Source: Belnapia mucosa (lineage in GTDB: Bacteria; Pseudomonadota; Alphaproteobacteria; Acetobacterales; Acetobacteraceae). From it: DNA of 64,000 nt. Location of the stretch: the NCBI RefSeq assembly GCF_016775475.1, contig NZ_JAEUXJ010000014.1, positions 52,606 to 116,605 on the forward strand, read 5' to 3'. The notes under the pieces were generated by a model. That model was not told the DNA's origin and did not search any database. It saw only the letters and a list, made by a program, of their open reading frames with translations. A program made the position numbers and the translations under genes. Position 1 is the stretch's first letter; each line of letters begins with the position of its first letter. Shown here in pieces: positions 17,476 to 26,612 of the stretch.

Positions 17476-18170
17476 GCAGCCGCACGCTCCTCGGTGGCGA
17501 GGCCGGCGATGCATTCATCGACCGTCAGCACATCGCCGAATTGCAGGTAGAAGCTGATCAGGGATGCGCTGTGCTCGGCATCCGTCACCGCGGCGCAGCC
17601 ATCGCTGACCATGACGGTGCGGAAGTTCAGCATCATCGCGTCCCGCGCGCTGCTCTCGCAGCAGCAATTGGTCACGGTGCCGGTGATCAGCACCGTGTCG
17701 AAGCCGCGCGCCCGCAGCCGCTCCGGCAGGTCGGAGCCGCCCTGGATGAAGGCGCTGTAGCGATACTTCCGCACCACCTCGTCGCCGATCCGCACATCGA
17801 GCGTCGGCCAGAGCGCATGGCCCGGCATCCCCTCGCTCATGGAGGCGGCGCGGCGGGCGCGGGCCTCGGGCGTCGCCATCTCCTGCATGACGGACCATTC
17901 CGTCTCGCAGCGGGCGTCGAAGGTGTTCTGGATCCAGAACACTGCCCCGCCGGCCCCCCGCAGCCCGCCGGCCAGGCGGTTGATCGCCGGCACGACATGT
18001 TCCGCCATCGGGCAGAGCGCATGCGCCAGGTCTGCCCGCATGAAGCCGTTCTGCATGTCGATCACCACCAGCGCGGTGCGGCGCGCATCGAGTCGGGCGA
18101 AGGGATGCGGCGTGCCGCAACGGCCGGCGACGCGGGCGGCGACGGATGCCGGGATGGAGAAGGGATGCAT
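17472..18170 (-). CDS. Cysteine hydrolase, isochorismatase family
   Basis: Predicted 232 aa. Start at 18170 (MHPFSIPASV) after an AGAGGTCC site; the frame is open far upstream but only as a shadow of the ThDP enzyme gene. Catalytic triad of the family: Asp38 in VVIDMQNGF, Lys in EVVRKYRYSAF, Cys in TGTVTNCCCESSARDA. The RKYRYSAF and TNCCCES segments resemble the amidase branch (biuret, ureidoacrylate or nicotinamide type) more than isochorismatase itself. Coupled by ATGA overlap to the asparaginase-like gene, so two amidohydrolases are made together, suggesting sequential breakdown of an amide-containing compound. Divergent from the ThDP enzyme. Confidence 0.85.
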   Translation of the reverse strand: MHPFSIPASVAARVAGRCGTPHPFARLDARRTALVVIDMQNGFMRADLAHALCPMAEHVVPAINRLAGGLRGAGGAVFWIQNTFDARCETEWSVMQEMATPEARARRAASMSEGMPGHALWPTLDVRIGDEVVRKYRYSAFIQGGSDLPERLRARGFDTVLITGTVTNCCCESSARDAMMLNFRTVMVSDGCAAVTDAEHSASLISFYLQFGDVLTVDECIAGLATEERAAA

Positions 18171-18317
18171 GCGGGACCTCTGCGCCAATGGACCGAGCCC
18201 TGCGCCCTGCGATTCCTCATCCGCCACGCTCTTCGGCCGGCGCGGCGGAAGACTAGGCCGGGGCCGGAACCGCGGCAACCCGGCGACGTTCCGCGGCGGA
18301 CAGGAAAGGCCATCCCC

Positions 18318-20096
18318 ATGCCGCGCAACGCCAGCGAGATCGTCGTCGATACGTTGCATGCCTGGGGCGTCGATACGATTTTCGGCCTCGCCGGCGACGG
18401 GATCAACGGCGTGGTGGAGGCGCTGCGCACCCGCCAGGACCGCATCCGTTTCGTCGCCGTCCGGCATGAGGAGAGCGCCGCCTTCATGGCCGCCGCCTAT
18501 GCCAAATGGACCGGGAAGATCGGCTGCTGCTTCGCCACCACCGGGCCGGGCGGGCTGCACCTGCTGAACGGGCTCTATGACGCGAAGCTCGACCTCGCCC
18601 CGGTCGTGGCGTTGACCGGCCTGCCCTATCACGACCTGGCCGATACCTTCACCCAGCAGGATGTCCCGCTCGACCGGGTCTTCGCGGATGTCGCCGTCTA
18701 CAACGCCCGCATCATGGGCGCCGCCCAGGCCGAGACGGTGACCAGCCTCGCCTGCCGCACCGCGCTGGCCCGCCGCGGCGTCGCCCATCTCTCCCTGGCA
18801 ACGGATACGCAGGAGGAGGCCGAGGACGAGGCCTCGCCGCGCGGCTCCGCCCAGACCGCGGGAACGCAATGGCAGGACGGCCTCCGCCTGCCCGACCCGG
18901 CCGAGATCGAGAAGGCGGCCGAGATCCTGAACGGGGCGCAACGCGTGGCCATCCTCGCCGGCCGCGGTGCCCTCGGCGCGAAGGCGGAGCTGGAGCAGAC
19001 GGCGCAGCTGCTCGGCGCCCCGGTGGCGAAGGCGCTGCTCGGCAAGGCGGTGCTGCCGGACGACCATCCCTATACGACCGGCGGCATCGGCTACTACGGC
19101 ACCTTCGGCACTCATGCCGTGATGGCGGAATGCGACGCGCTGCTGATCGTCGGCTCCACCTTCCCCTACGTCGAATACTACCCGAAGCCCGGCCAGGCCC
19201 GGATCGTCCAGATCGACCGCGACCCGCAGCGCATCGGTCTCCGCCAGGCGGCCGAGGCCGGCCTCGTCGGCGATGCCAAGGCGGCGCTCGAGATGCTGAA
19301 CGCCCGGCTCCGCCGCAAGGAGGATCGGGGCTTCCTCGAGAAAGCCCAGGCCGAGACCCGGCGCTGGTATGAGGCGCTGCGCGCCGCCGAGGACAGCCCG
19401 CGCCTGCCGATGAACCCCTCCGCCCCGGTCGCCGCCTTCGGCGCGCGGCTGCCGGCGGATGCGGTGGTCGTCGCCGATAGCGGCCATCATACCGGCCTCG
19501 TCGCCCGCCATATGCGGCTCGGCCCGGGGCATGATTTCAGCGTCTCCGGCCTGCTCGCCTCCATGGCCTGCGCCATCCCCTATGCGGTGGCGGCCGGCTG
19601 CGCCTGGCCGGGGCGGCCGATCTTCGGCGTCATCGGCGATGGCGGGCTGTCCATGCAGCTCGGCGAATTCGCCACCGCCGTCGCCATGAAGCTGCCGCTG
19701 AAGCTGCTGGTGCTGCGCAACGGCGCGCTCGGCCAGATCAAGTGGGAACAGCTGCTTTTCCTCGGCCATCCGGAATTCGGCTGCGAGGTGCCGGCGATCG
19801 ACTTCGCCAAGGCGGCCGAGGCGATGGGCGGCCGCGGCTTCACGGTGGAGGATCCGGCGCAGCTCGATGCCGTGCTGGACCAAGCGATGGCGGCGGACGG
19901 TCCCGTCATCATCCAGGCCATCGTGGACCAGAACGAGCCCCTGCTGCCTGCCGTGGTCTCCGAGGCCTATGCCAAGCACCTGAAGAAGGCGCTGGAGGAG
20001 GGGACCAAGGGCGCCACCGAGATCGAGCAGGCGCTGGAGCGCGAGCCCTCGCGGTCCATGCTGGGCGACAAGGCCGCTCTCCTGCCCAACCCGTAG
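18318..20096 (+). CDS. Thiamine-diphosphate-dependent enzyme, PoxB/pyruvate-oxidase-like
   Basis: Predicted 592 aa, start after CAGGAAAGGCC. N-terminal PYR domain with the conserved Glu51 (VRHEESAAFMA) and GLAGDGINGVVEAL; central Rossmann domain (RVAILAGRGALGAKAELEQ, then GGIGYYGTFGTH); C-terminal PP domain with GVIGDGGLSMQLGEFATA, the ThDP-Mg motif, followed by LVLRNGALGQIKWEQ. This is the layout of pyruvate:quinone oxidoreductase and acetolactate synthase relatives, closest in pattern to PoxB. C-terminal tail after VSEAYAKHLKKAL could be a membrane or regulatory peptide. Substrate likely a 2-keto acid; which one is not shown. Confidence 0.8.
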   Translation: MPRNASEIVVDTLHAWGVDTIFGLAGDGINGVVEALRTRQDRIRFVAVRHEESAAFMAAAYAKWTGKIGCCFATTGPGGLHLLNGLYDAKLDLAPVVALTGLPYHDLADTFTQQDVPLDRVFADVAVYNARIMGAAQAETVTSLACRTALARRGVAHLSLATDTQEEAEDEASPRGSAQTAGTQWQDGLRLPDPAEIEKAAEILNGAQRVAILAGRGALGAKAELEQTAQLLGAPVAKALLGKAVLPDDHPYTTGGIGYYGTFGTHAVMAECDALLIVGSTFPYVEYYPKPGQARIVQIDRDPQRIGLRQAAEAGLVGDAKAALEMLNARLRRKEDRGFLEKAQAETRRWYEALRAAEDSPRLPMNPSAPVAAFGARLPADAVVVADSGHHTGLVARHMRLGPGHDFSVSGLLASMACAIPYAVAAGCAWPGRPIFGVIGDGGLSMQLGEFATAVAMKLPLKLLVLRNGALGQIKWEQLLFLGHPEFGCEVPAIDFAKAAEAMGGRGFTVEDPAQLDAVLDQAMAADGPVIIQAIVDQNEPLLPAVVSEAYAKHLKKALEEGTKGATEIEQALEREPSRSMLGDKAALLPNP

Positions 20097-20172
20097 CCCC
20101 GAGGCGGACCACCAACCCTTCCCGGCCCCCGCAGACCACGATGCCTTCTTTCTTCACGACAGCTCGCCAGGG

Positions 20173-22098
20173 ATGGTCCCCGTGAACGCTGAGCCCCGCA
20201 CCGGCTTTCCGGCCGCGCCGAGGGAGATGGGCACCCTCATCCAGGCGCAGGACTGGGCGGCGACGCCCCTCGGCCCCATCGGGGGCTGGCCGCAATCGCT
20301 CCGGACCACGGTCGAGATCCTGCTCGCGCACAGCATCCCGATGGTCGCGCTCTGGGGCGAGCAGCTGGTCCAGATCTACAATGACGGCTACCGCGCCCTG
20401 ATGGGCGGCAAGCATCCGGCCGGCCTCGGCCAGCCCCATCGCGACAGCTGGCCCGAGATCTGGCATATCGACGAGCCGATCTTCCGGCGGGTGCGGCAGG
20501 GCGAGACCCTCTCCTACGAGGACAAATTCTACCCGGTCGCCCGCCATGGGCTGAGCGAGGAGGCCTGGTTCAGCCTCACCTACAGCCCGCTGCGCGACGA
20601 GGCGGGCGCGGTCGCCGGCGTGCTCGTCACCGTCGTCGAGACCACGGACCGGATCAGGGCCAGGGCAGCACGGCAGGAGAGCGAGCGGCGCCTGGATGGG
20701 ATGCTCGTAGCCAGCGGCCTCTCCGCCGATTTCCGCGCCCTGTTCGAGGCCGCGCCGGCGCCCTTCCTGGTCGTCGCCCCGCGCGGCCTGCAGATCGTGG
20801 CGGCGAACGAGGCCTATCTCCGTGCCACCATGACCGACCGGGCGGCGCTGCTGGGCCGGATGATCTTCGACGCCTTCCCGGCCGATCCGGCCGACCCCGA
20901 CCAGAGCGGCGTCGCCAATCTCCGCGCCTCGCTGGAGCGGGTGATCGCCACGCGCAGCACCGATGTGATGCCGGTCCAGCGCTACCCGATCCGCCGGCCG
21001 GAGGCGCAGGGCGGCTTCGAGGAACGCTGGTGGGCCCCGGTCAATTCCCCGGTGCTGGGCCGCAACGGCGAGATCGCCTTCATCATCCATCGGGTCGAGG
21101 ACGTCACCGCCCAGTTCCGGGCCGAGGCGGCGCAGCGCGAGAGCGAGGAGCGGTTCCGCCTGATCGTCGAGAACACGCAGGACTACGCCATCTTCACCAC
21201 CGATGCCGAAGACCGGATCGATGCCTGGTTCCCCGGCGCGGCCCGCGTCTTCGGCTGGAGCGCGGAGGAAGCGGTCGGGCAGCCCGCTGCCATCCTCTTC
21301 ACCCCCGAGGACCGGGAGCATGGCGTGCCCGAGGCGGAGGTGGAGACCGCCCGGCGGGACGGCGCGGCGGCCAATGTGCGCTGGCATAGCCGCAAGGATG
21401 GCAGCCGCGTCTTCATCGAGGGCAGCACCCGGGCGCTGCGCGGGCCCGACGGAGTCCTGGAGGGCTTCCTCAAGATCGGCCAGGACGTGACCGAGCGGCG
21501 CGCCTCCGAGGAGCGCCAGCGGCTGCTGATGCGCGAGGTGGACCACCGGGCGAAGAATGCGCTGGCGGTGGTGCAGACCGTGCTGCGGCTGACCCGGGCC
21601 GACGACATGCCCTCCTTCGTAAAGGCGATCGAGGGCCGCGTGGCCGCGCTGGCGCGCGCCCAGACGCTGCTGGCCGAACAGCGCTGGCACGGCGCCGACC
21701 TGCGTGCCCTCCTTCTCGGGGAGCTGGCGCCCTTCCTCGCCGGCCAGCGGGCCGATCTCGCCGGGCCGCGGGTCTTCCTGCCGGCCGCTATGGCGCAGCC
21801 CATGGCCATGGCGGTGCATGAGCTGGCGACCAATGCGCTGAAGCACGGCGCCCTCTCGGTGCCGGAGGGGCGGATCGCCGTCGCCTGGTCGCTCACCGGG
21901 GGCAGCCCCGGCGTGCTGCGGCTGCGCTGGTCGGAAGCGGGCGGGCCGCCGGTCGAGGGGACGCCGATGCGGCGCGGCTTCGGCTCCCGCGTGCTCGAGG
22001 GCACGGTCCGCGACCAGCTTGGCGGCGCCGTGGCGCTGCGCTGGGAGAGAACCGGCCTGCTCTGCGAATTCGAGGTGCCGCTTCGCCGGGGCGGCTGA
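20173..22098 (+). CDS. PAS-domain sensor histidine kinase, HWE family
   Basis: Predicted 641 aa; ATG 20173 or Met19. No membrane helices, so cytoplasmic. Three PAS-like domains: about 20-165 (ALWGEQLVQIYNDGYRALMG), about 185-315 (ALFEAAPAPFLVVAPRG) and about 330-445 (QDYAIFTTDAEDRIDAWFPGA, ending GQDVTERRAS). The kinase core is of the HWE type: phospho-acceptor segment LLMREVDHRAKNALAVVQ, a lone W in QRWHGADL, N-box MAVHELATNALKHGAL, and RLRWSEAGGPP with the W-x-E pair. HWE kinases often carry redox or light-sensing PAS domains. No response regulator adjoins. Convergent with the permease gene across a hairpin. Confidence 0.9.
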   Translation: MVPVNAEPRTGFPAAPREMGTLIQAQDWAATPLGPIGGWPQSLRTTVEILLAHSIPMVALWGEQLVQIYNDGYRALMGGKHPAGLGQPHRDSWPEIWHIDEPIFRRVRQGETLSYEDKFYPVARHGLSEEAWFSLTYSPLRDEAGAVAGVLVTVVETTDRIRARAARQESERRLDGMLVASGLSADFRALFEAAPAPFLVVAPRGLQIVAANEAYLRATMTDRAALLGRMIFDAFPADPADPDQSGVANLRASLERVIATRSTDVMPVQRYPIRRPEAQGGFEERWWAPVNSPVLGRNGEIAFIIHRVEDVTAQFRAEAAQRESEERFRLIVENTQDYAIFTTDAEDRIDAWFPGAARVFGWSAEEAVGQPAAILFTPEDREHGVPEAEVETARRDGAAANVRWHSRKDGSRVFIEGSTRALRGPDGVLEGFLKIGQDVTERRASEERQRLLMREVDHRAKNALAVVQTVLRLTRADDMPSFVKAIEGRVAALARAQTLLAEQRWHGADLRALLLGELAPFLAGQRADLAGPRVFLPAAMAQPMAMAVHELATNALKHGALSVPEGRIAVAWSLTGGSPGVLRLRWSEAGGPPVEGTPMRRGFGSRVLEGTVRDQLGGAVALRWERTGLLCEFEVPLRRGG

Positions 22099-22128
22099 GG
22101 CGCCGGGGGCCGGCCGGGCCCCGGCGCC
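22099..22128. terminator. Hairpin between convergent kinase and permease genes
   Basis: GGCGCCGGGG at 22099-22108 pairs perfectly with CCCCGGCGCC at 22119-22128, leaving a 10-base loop. It begins right after the kinase TGA and is followed by CTT only, so it lacks a long U tract. Its place between two converging stops supports a bidirectional terminator. Confidence 0.55.
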
Positions 22129-22134
22129 CTTGCC

Positions 22135-23802
22135 CTACCCCACCACCATCGCGGTGAAGGGCCAGACATAGGCCTGCAGCATCACCAGCAGGCCGACCAG
22201 CACCGCCAGGCAGATCGAGTGGAGGAAGACGAAGCGCAGGATCGTCCCCTCCTGCCCGAACCAGTTGGTCGCGGTGGAGGCGACGACGATGCTCTGCGCA
22301 TCGATCATCTTGCCCATCACGCCGCCCGATGAATTGGCCGCCGCCATCAGCACCGGCGAGAGGCCGAGCTGCTGGGCGGTAATCTTCTGCAGCCCGCCGA
22401 ACAGCACGTTGGAGGCGGTGTCCGAGCCGGTCAGCGCCACGCCCAGCCAGCCGAGCATCGTCCCGAAGAGCGGGAAGAGGAAGCCGGTGGAGGCGAAGGC
22501 GAGGCCCATCGTCGCATCCAGCCCCGAATAGCGCGTCAGCGTCCCGAGGCCGAGCATGGCGCCGATGGTGACGAGACTGAGCCGCACCTTCCAGATCGTC
22601 CGGCCGTATTCGGCGATCAGGGCGAAAGGCGAGAAGCGCATCAGCAACCCGGCGACGATGGCGGAGAACAGGATGCCGGTCCCGGTCATCGAGAGGATGT
22701 TGAAGGCCCAGACCGCGGCCTCGGGCGTCGCGCGTTCGACCACCGGCGGCGCCTTGACGACGGCATTGTGCAGCCCGCCGATCGGGAAGCTGGTGGTGAA
22801 GATCCCGTTCAGCGCCGCCCGCACGCTGGGCAGGCCCCAGGCGAAGACGAAGACCGTCAGGATCAGCCAGGGCAGCCAGGCCCGCACCAGCGCCCCGCGG
22901 TCGAGCGGCTCGGTGCCGAGCGGCGCCACGGCCGGCGCCGTCGCGGCGCTCGGGTCGCGTCCCCGCAGGCCGGGATTGGTCCAGATCTCGCGCGGCTGCC
23001 AGACCTGGAGGAAGCCGACCAGGCAGGCCATGCAGACCAGGGCCGAGATCACATCGACCAGCATCGGGCCGATATAGTTGCTGACCAGGAATTGCGGCAC
23101 GGCGAAGCTGACGCCGGTGACGAGGATCGCCGGCCAGACATCGCGCATCGCCCGGAAGCCGGCGAAGGCCCAGATCAGCCAGAAGGGCACGATCAGGCTG
23201 AAGAAGGGCAGCTGCCGCCCGATCATCGCCGAGAGGTCATAGAGATCGAGCCCGGTGACGGCCGAAAGCGCGATGATCGGCGAGCCGAGCGCGCCGAAGG
23301 CGACCGGCGCCGTATTGGCGATCAGCGACAGGCCCGAAGCCGCCAGCGGCGAGAAGCCGAGGCCGATCAGGATCGCCGCCGTCACCGCGACCGGCGTGCC
23401 GAAGCCCGCCGCGCCCTCGAAGAAGGCGCCGAAGGCGAAGGCGATCAGCAGCAATTGCAGGCGCCGGTCCGGCGTCACCCCGGCGATGGCGCGCTGCAGG
23501 ATGGCGAAGCTGCCATTGGCGACCGTCAGCCGGTAGAGGAAGATGATGTTCAGCACGATCCAGCCGATCGGGAACAGGCCGGAAAGGATACCCAAGCCGG
23601 CAGCACGCACCGCCATCCCGCCCGGCATGCCGAAGACGACGCTGGCGCAGAGCACGGCGACGACGAGGGCGATGATGGCCGCCCAATGCGCGGCGATGCG
23701 GAAGAAGGCGAGCGCCACCAGCATGACGACGACGGGCAGAGCGGCGAAGGCGGTGGACAGGGCGATATTGCCCAAGGGATCGTAAACCTGGGTCCAGGTC
23801 AT
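22135..23802 (-). CDS. L-lactate permease family transporter (LctP-like)
   Basis: Predicted 555 aa. Start 23802 (MTWTQVYDPLGN) matches the usual LctP N-terminus. About 12-14 membrane helices. Family markers: LFPIGWIVLNIIFLYRLT, AFGAFFEGAAGFGTPVAVTA, the loop IANTAPVAFGALGSPI, and late in the protein GWLGVALTGSDTASNVLFGGLQ and AANSSGGVMGKMIDAQSIVVA. Such carriers move lactate or glycolate by proton symport. Divergent from the ureidoglycine aminohydrolase gene; glycolate/glyoxylate chemistry would be compatible with ureide breakdown, but that link is only inferred. Confidence 0.9.
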   Translation of the reverse strand: MTWTQVYDPLGNIALSTAFAALPVVVMLVALAFFRIAAHWAAIIALVVAVLCASVVFGMPGGMAVRAAGLGILSGLFPIGWIVLNIIFLYRLTVANGSFAILQRAIAGVTPDRRLQLLLIAFAFGAFFEGAAGFGTPVAVTAAILIGLGFSPLAASGLSLIANTAPVAFGALGSPIIALSAVTGLDLYDLSAMIGRQLPFFSLIVPFWLIWAFAGFRAMRDVWPAILVTGVSFAVPQFLVSNYIGPMLVDVISALVCMACLVGFLQVWQPREIWTNPGLRGRDPSAATAPAVAPLGTEPLDRGALVRAWLPWLILTVFVFAWGLPSVRAALNGIFTTSFPIGGLHNAVVKAPPVVERATPEAAVWAFNILSMTGTGILFSAIVAGLLMRFSPFALIAEYGRTIWKVRLSLVTIGAMLGLGTLTRYSGLDATMGLAFASTGFLFPLFGTMLGWLGVALTGSDTASNVLFGGLQKITAQQLGLSPVLMAAANSSGGVMGKMIDAQSIVVASTATNWFGQEGTILRFVFLHSICLAVLVGLLVMLQAYVWPFTAMVVG

Positions 23803-23961
23803 TCGGACGGTTCCGTACTGGTCACGCGACAGGCGGCCAGGAAAGGCGGGCCGCCTGGCATGAATGGCGCAGCCCCCGCCCCCCGGCAACAGCGCCGCTT
23901 GGCACCGCCGGCCCGGCTATGGAACAGATGGCGGCCCTTCAGTCCCGGAGCCAACCGCCCC

Positions 23962-24729
23962 ATGCCCGCACCAGTTCCACCCGGCGTCATCGGCCATAAC
24001 CGCAGCCTCGTCTCCCGCAACTACGCCGTGCTGCCGCCGGAGGGGATGTTCCCCAGCTTCCTGCCCTGGCTGAGCGATGCCTCGGTCTTCTACCAGGCGA
24101 CGCCCCGCATGGGCGCCCGCTTCACCCAGGGGCGGCTGGAAGCGGCACCCGGCGGCGGCACGGCGGCGCCGCGCCAGGACGGGCTGGAGCATTTCCTCTT
24201 CGTCCTCGCCGGCAACCTCGATGTCGCGGCCGATGATGCCTCGGCCCGGCTGGAGCCGGGCGGCTTCGCCTATATCCCGGCCGGCGCCACCTACAGCCTG
24301 CGCAACAGCGGGGCGGATCTCGCCAAGGCGGTCTGGATCAGCCGCCGCTACCAGCCGGCCGAGGGCATCGCCCCGCCGCCCCCACGCTTCGGCAGCCGGG
24401 AGACCACGCCCGTCACCCGCGTCGACGATAGCGGCCGCTGGCGGCAATACCTCCTCGGCAATCTCGACATGGCCATGGATTTCGAGATGAACGTGATGGG
24501 CTTCGACCGTGGCACGCATTTCCACTGCGTCGAGACCCATGTGATGGAGCACGGGCTGCTGATGCTGGAAGGCCAGGGGCTCCAGCTTCTCGACCGCGAC
24601 TGGCATGAAATTTGGGAAGGGGATTTCGTCTGGATGGGCCCCTTCATCCCGCAGCAGTTCTACTGCACCGGCTGGGGCGGCGCGGCCTATCTGCTCTACA
24701 AGGACGTCAACCGAGAGGTCTTCGACTAG
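23962..24729 (+). CDS. allE: (S)-ureidoglycine aminohydrolase-like bicupin
   Basis: Predicted 255 aa, start at 23962 (MPAPVPPGVIGHNRSLV). Bicupin: first cupin about 50-125 (GGGTAAPRQDGLEHFLFVLAG), second about 165-245 with the metal-binding cluster GTHFHCVETHVMEHGLLMLEG and a GDFVWMGPFIPQQFY strand. This arrangement is characteristic of UGHY/AllE, a manganese enzyme that releases ammonia from (S)-ureidoglycine in purine/allantoin catabolism. No other allantoin gene is in the window, so the pathway must be completed elsewhere. The desaturase gene begins two bases after its stop. Confidence 0.85.
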   Translation: MPAPVPPGVIGHNRSLVSRNYAVLPPEGMFPSFLPWLSDASVFYQATPRMGARFTQGRLEAAPGGGTAAPRQDGLEHFLFVLAGNLDVAADDASARLEPGGFAYIPAGATYSLRNSGADLAKAVWISRRYQPAEGIAPPPPRFGSRETTPVTRVDDSGRWRQYLLGNLDMAMDFEMNVMGFDRGTHFHCVETHVMEHGLLMLEGQGLQLLDRDWHEIWEGDFVWMGPFIPQQFYCTGWGGAAYLLYKDVNREVFD

Positions 24730-24731
24730 CC

Positions 24732-25616
24732 ATGCAGGCGCCCGCCCCCTCGACGATGATGCATCTCTCGGCCCGCTCGGATCGGGCGGGGCTGCGCCAG
24801 TTGGCCTTCCACCTCGCCCTGCTGCTCGGCGCCGGCCTGCTGGTGGCGCTGGCCCCCGGCTGGTGGAAGGCGCCGGGGGTGCTGCTGCTCGGCATCGCCC
24901 AGGCCGCGCTGTTTGCCCCGCTGCATGAGACGGTGCATCACACCGCCTTCGCCAACCGGCGGATGAATGCCGTGGTCGGCTGGCTGGCCAGCGCGCCGGG
25001 CCTGTTCAACTGGCATTTCTACCAGCAATTCCACCTGGCCCATCACCGCCACACCCAGGACCCGGTCAAGGATCCGGAACTCACCCCGCCGCCGCCGACC
25101 CGGCTGCCGGGCTATGTGGTGAAGATGCTGGCCCTCCCCTATTGGCGGGGCCGGCTGCGGAACCTTTGGGACGGGCTGCGCGGCGACCTCTCCGCCTATG
25201 AATTCATCAATCCCGCCACCGCGCCGCGCATCATCCGCAGCATGCGGGCGATGGTGGCAGCGGTGCTCGGCCTCGCCATCCTCTCCGGCCTCGTCTTCGG
25301 CTGGCAGGCGCCGCTGCTCTTCTGGATCCTGCCGCAGCTGGTCGGCCAGCCCCTGCTCCGCCTCTATCTCTTCACCGAGCACACCGGCTGCTCGATGGAC
25401 CGCAACGGGCTGACCAATACCCGCACCATGCTGACCACGCGGCTGATGCGGCTGCTGATGTGGAACATGCCCTTCCATGCCGAACACCACCTCTACCCCT
25501 TCATCCCCTTCCACCGGCTGGAGGAGGCGCATCTGGTGCTCCGCGACCGCCTCGCCCATGTGCATCCGGGCTATGCGAACTGGCATGCGGGGCAGCTGAA
25601 GACGATGAGGGCATGA
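24732..25616 (+). CDS. Membrane fatty acid desaturase/hydroxylase
   Basis: Predicted 294 aa, start two bases after the AllE stop. The three His boxes of the integral-membrane di-iron desaturases are present: H65-ETV-HH (HETVHH), HLAHHRH at 101-107, and HAEHH near 250. Hydrophobic helices flank them (LAFHLALLLGAGLLVAL, MVAAVLGLAILSGLVFG). Acts in the cytoplasmic membrane on a lipid or hydrophobic chain with O2. Its place between a ureide enzyme and a MetX-like hydrolase, with overlapping stops and starts, is odd: nothing in that context indicates a lipid pathway. Confidence 0.85.
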   Translation: MQAPAPSTMMHLSARSDRAGLRQLAFHLALLLGAGLLVALAPGWWKAPGVLLLGIAQAALFAPLHETVHHTAFANRRMNAVVGWLASAPGLFNWHFYQQFHLAHHRHTQDPVKDPELTPPPPTRLPGYVVKMLALPYWRGRLRNLWDGLRGDLSAYEFINPATAPRIIRSMRAMVAAVLGLAILSGLVFGWQAPLLFWILPQLVGQPLLRLYLFTEHTGCSMDRNGLTNTRTMLTTRLMRLLMWNMPFHAEHHLYPFIPFHRLEEAHLVLRDRLAHVHPGYANWHAGQLKTMRA

Positions 25617-26611
25617 CGGCGACGCAGGAGGGCGTCTTCGAGCTCGGCGACCTGAAGCTGCATCGCGGCGGGGTGCTGCCGGGCGCGCGGATCGTCTGGA
25701 AGACCCATGGGGTGCTGAATGCGGCGCGGGACAATGTCGTCCTCTACCCGACCAGCTATGGCGCGCAGCACCCCGACCTCGAATGGCTGATCGGGCCGGA
25801 GGGCATCCTCGACCCGACGCGCTGGTTCATCGTCATCCCCAACATGTTCACCAACGGGCTCTCGACCTCACCCTCCAATTGCCCGGCCTGGCCGGGGCTG
25901 GTGACGGCCTGGGACAATGTCCGCGCCCAGCGCCGGCTGTTGCGCGAGGTCTTCGGGATCGAGCGGCTGCACGCCGTCTATGGCTGGTCGATGGGCGCGC
26001 AGCAGGCCTATCACTGGGCCGCCGCCTTCCCCGATTCCGTCGCCCGCATCGTCGTCAATTGCGGCAGCGCCCGCACCGCGGTCCACAACCAGGTCTTCCT
26101 CCGCAGCCAGATGGCGGTGCTGGAAGCCGCGCCCGAATATGACGGCAAGGGGCAGTTCACCGCCCAGCCGGCGGCCGCGCTGCGCGCCTTCGGCCGGGTC
26201 TATGCCGGCTGGGCGCTGAGCCAGGACTTCTACCGCGCCAATCTCCACCTCACCGCCCTCGGCGCCCCGGACCTTGAGACCTTCCTCCGCACCGATTGGG
26301 AGGAGCGCTTCGCCCGCCGCGCCGCCGCCGACCTGCTCGCCCAGCTCCGCACCTGGGATGCCGGCGACATCGCCGATGGCGGCGACCTGGCCGCGGCGCT
26401 GGCGCGGATCGAGGCGCGGGTCCTGCTGCTGCCCTCGGCGACCGACCTCTATTTCCGCGTCGCCGACAACGAGGCCGAGTTGCCCCACCTGAAGCATGGC
26501 CGGCTCTCGGTCATCCCGAGCATCTGGGGCCATCGCGCCGGCAACCCCGCCCCCAATCCTGCGGATGCGGCCTTCATCCGGGCCGAGGTGCGGGCGCTGC
26601 TGGAGAGCTGA
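25613..26611 (+). CDS. Alpha/beta hydrolase of the homoserine O-acetyltransferase (MetX-like) group
   Basis: Predicted 332 aa, start overlapping the desaturase stop (ATGA). Nucleophile Ser126 in YGWSMGAQQAY, catalytic Asp in LLLPSATDLYF and His in IWGHRAGNP. The N-terminal WKTHGVLNAARDNVVLYPTSYG and FIVIPNMFTNGLSTSPSN segments match the MetX/Cat-like acyltransferase group, yet several MetX-like proteins are plain hydrolases. Shorter than true MetX and lacking an evident methionine operon, so I favour an acyl-transfer or esterase role in this small operon. It converges with the sensor kinase with a single base between the stops. Confidence 0.8.
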   Translation: MTATQEGVFELGDLKLHRGGVLPGARIVWKTHGVLNAARDNVVLYPTSYGAQHPDLEWLIGPEGILDPTRWFIVIPNMFTNGLSTSPSNCPAWPGLVTAWDNVRAQRRLLREVFGIERLHAVYGWSMGAQQAYHWAAAFPDSVARIVVNCGSARTAVHNQVFLRSQMAVLEAAPEYDGKGQFTAQPAAALRAFGRVYAGWALSQDFYRANLHLTALGAPDLETFLRTDWEERFARRAAADLLAQLRTWDAGDIADGGDLAAALARIEARVLLLPSATDLYFRVADNEAELPHLKHGRLSVIPSIWGHRAGNPAPNPADAAFIRAEVRALLES

Positions 26612-26612
26612 A

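Noticed and set aside
17472..19979. 835-codon minus-strand frame that would start inside the ThDP enzyme gene
   Set aside because: Only the last 232 codons, from 18170, match a protein family and have a ribosome site. The rest is the shadow of the ThDP gene.
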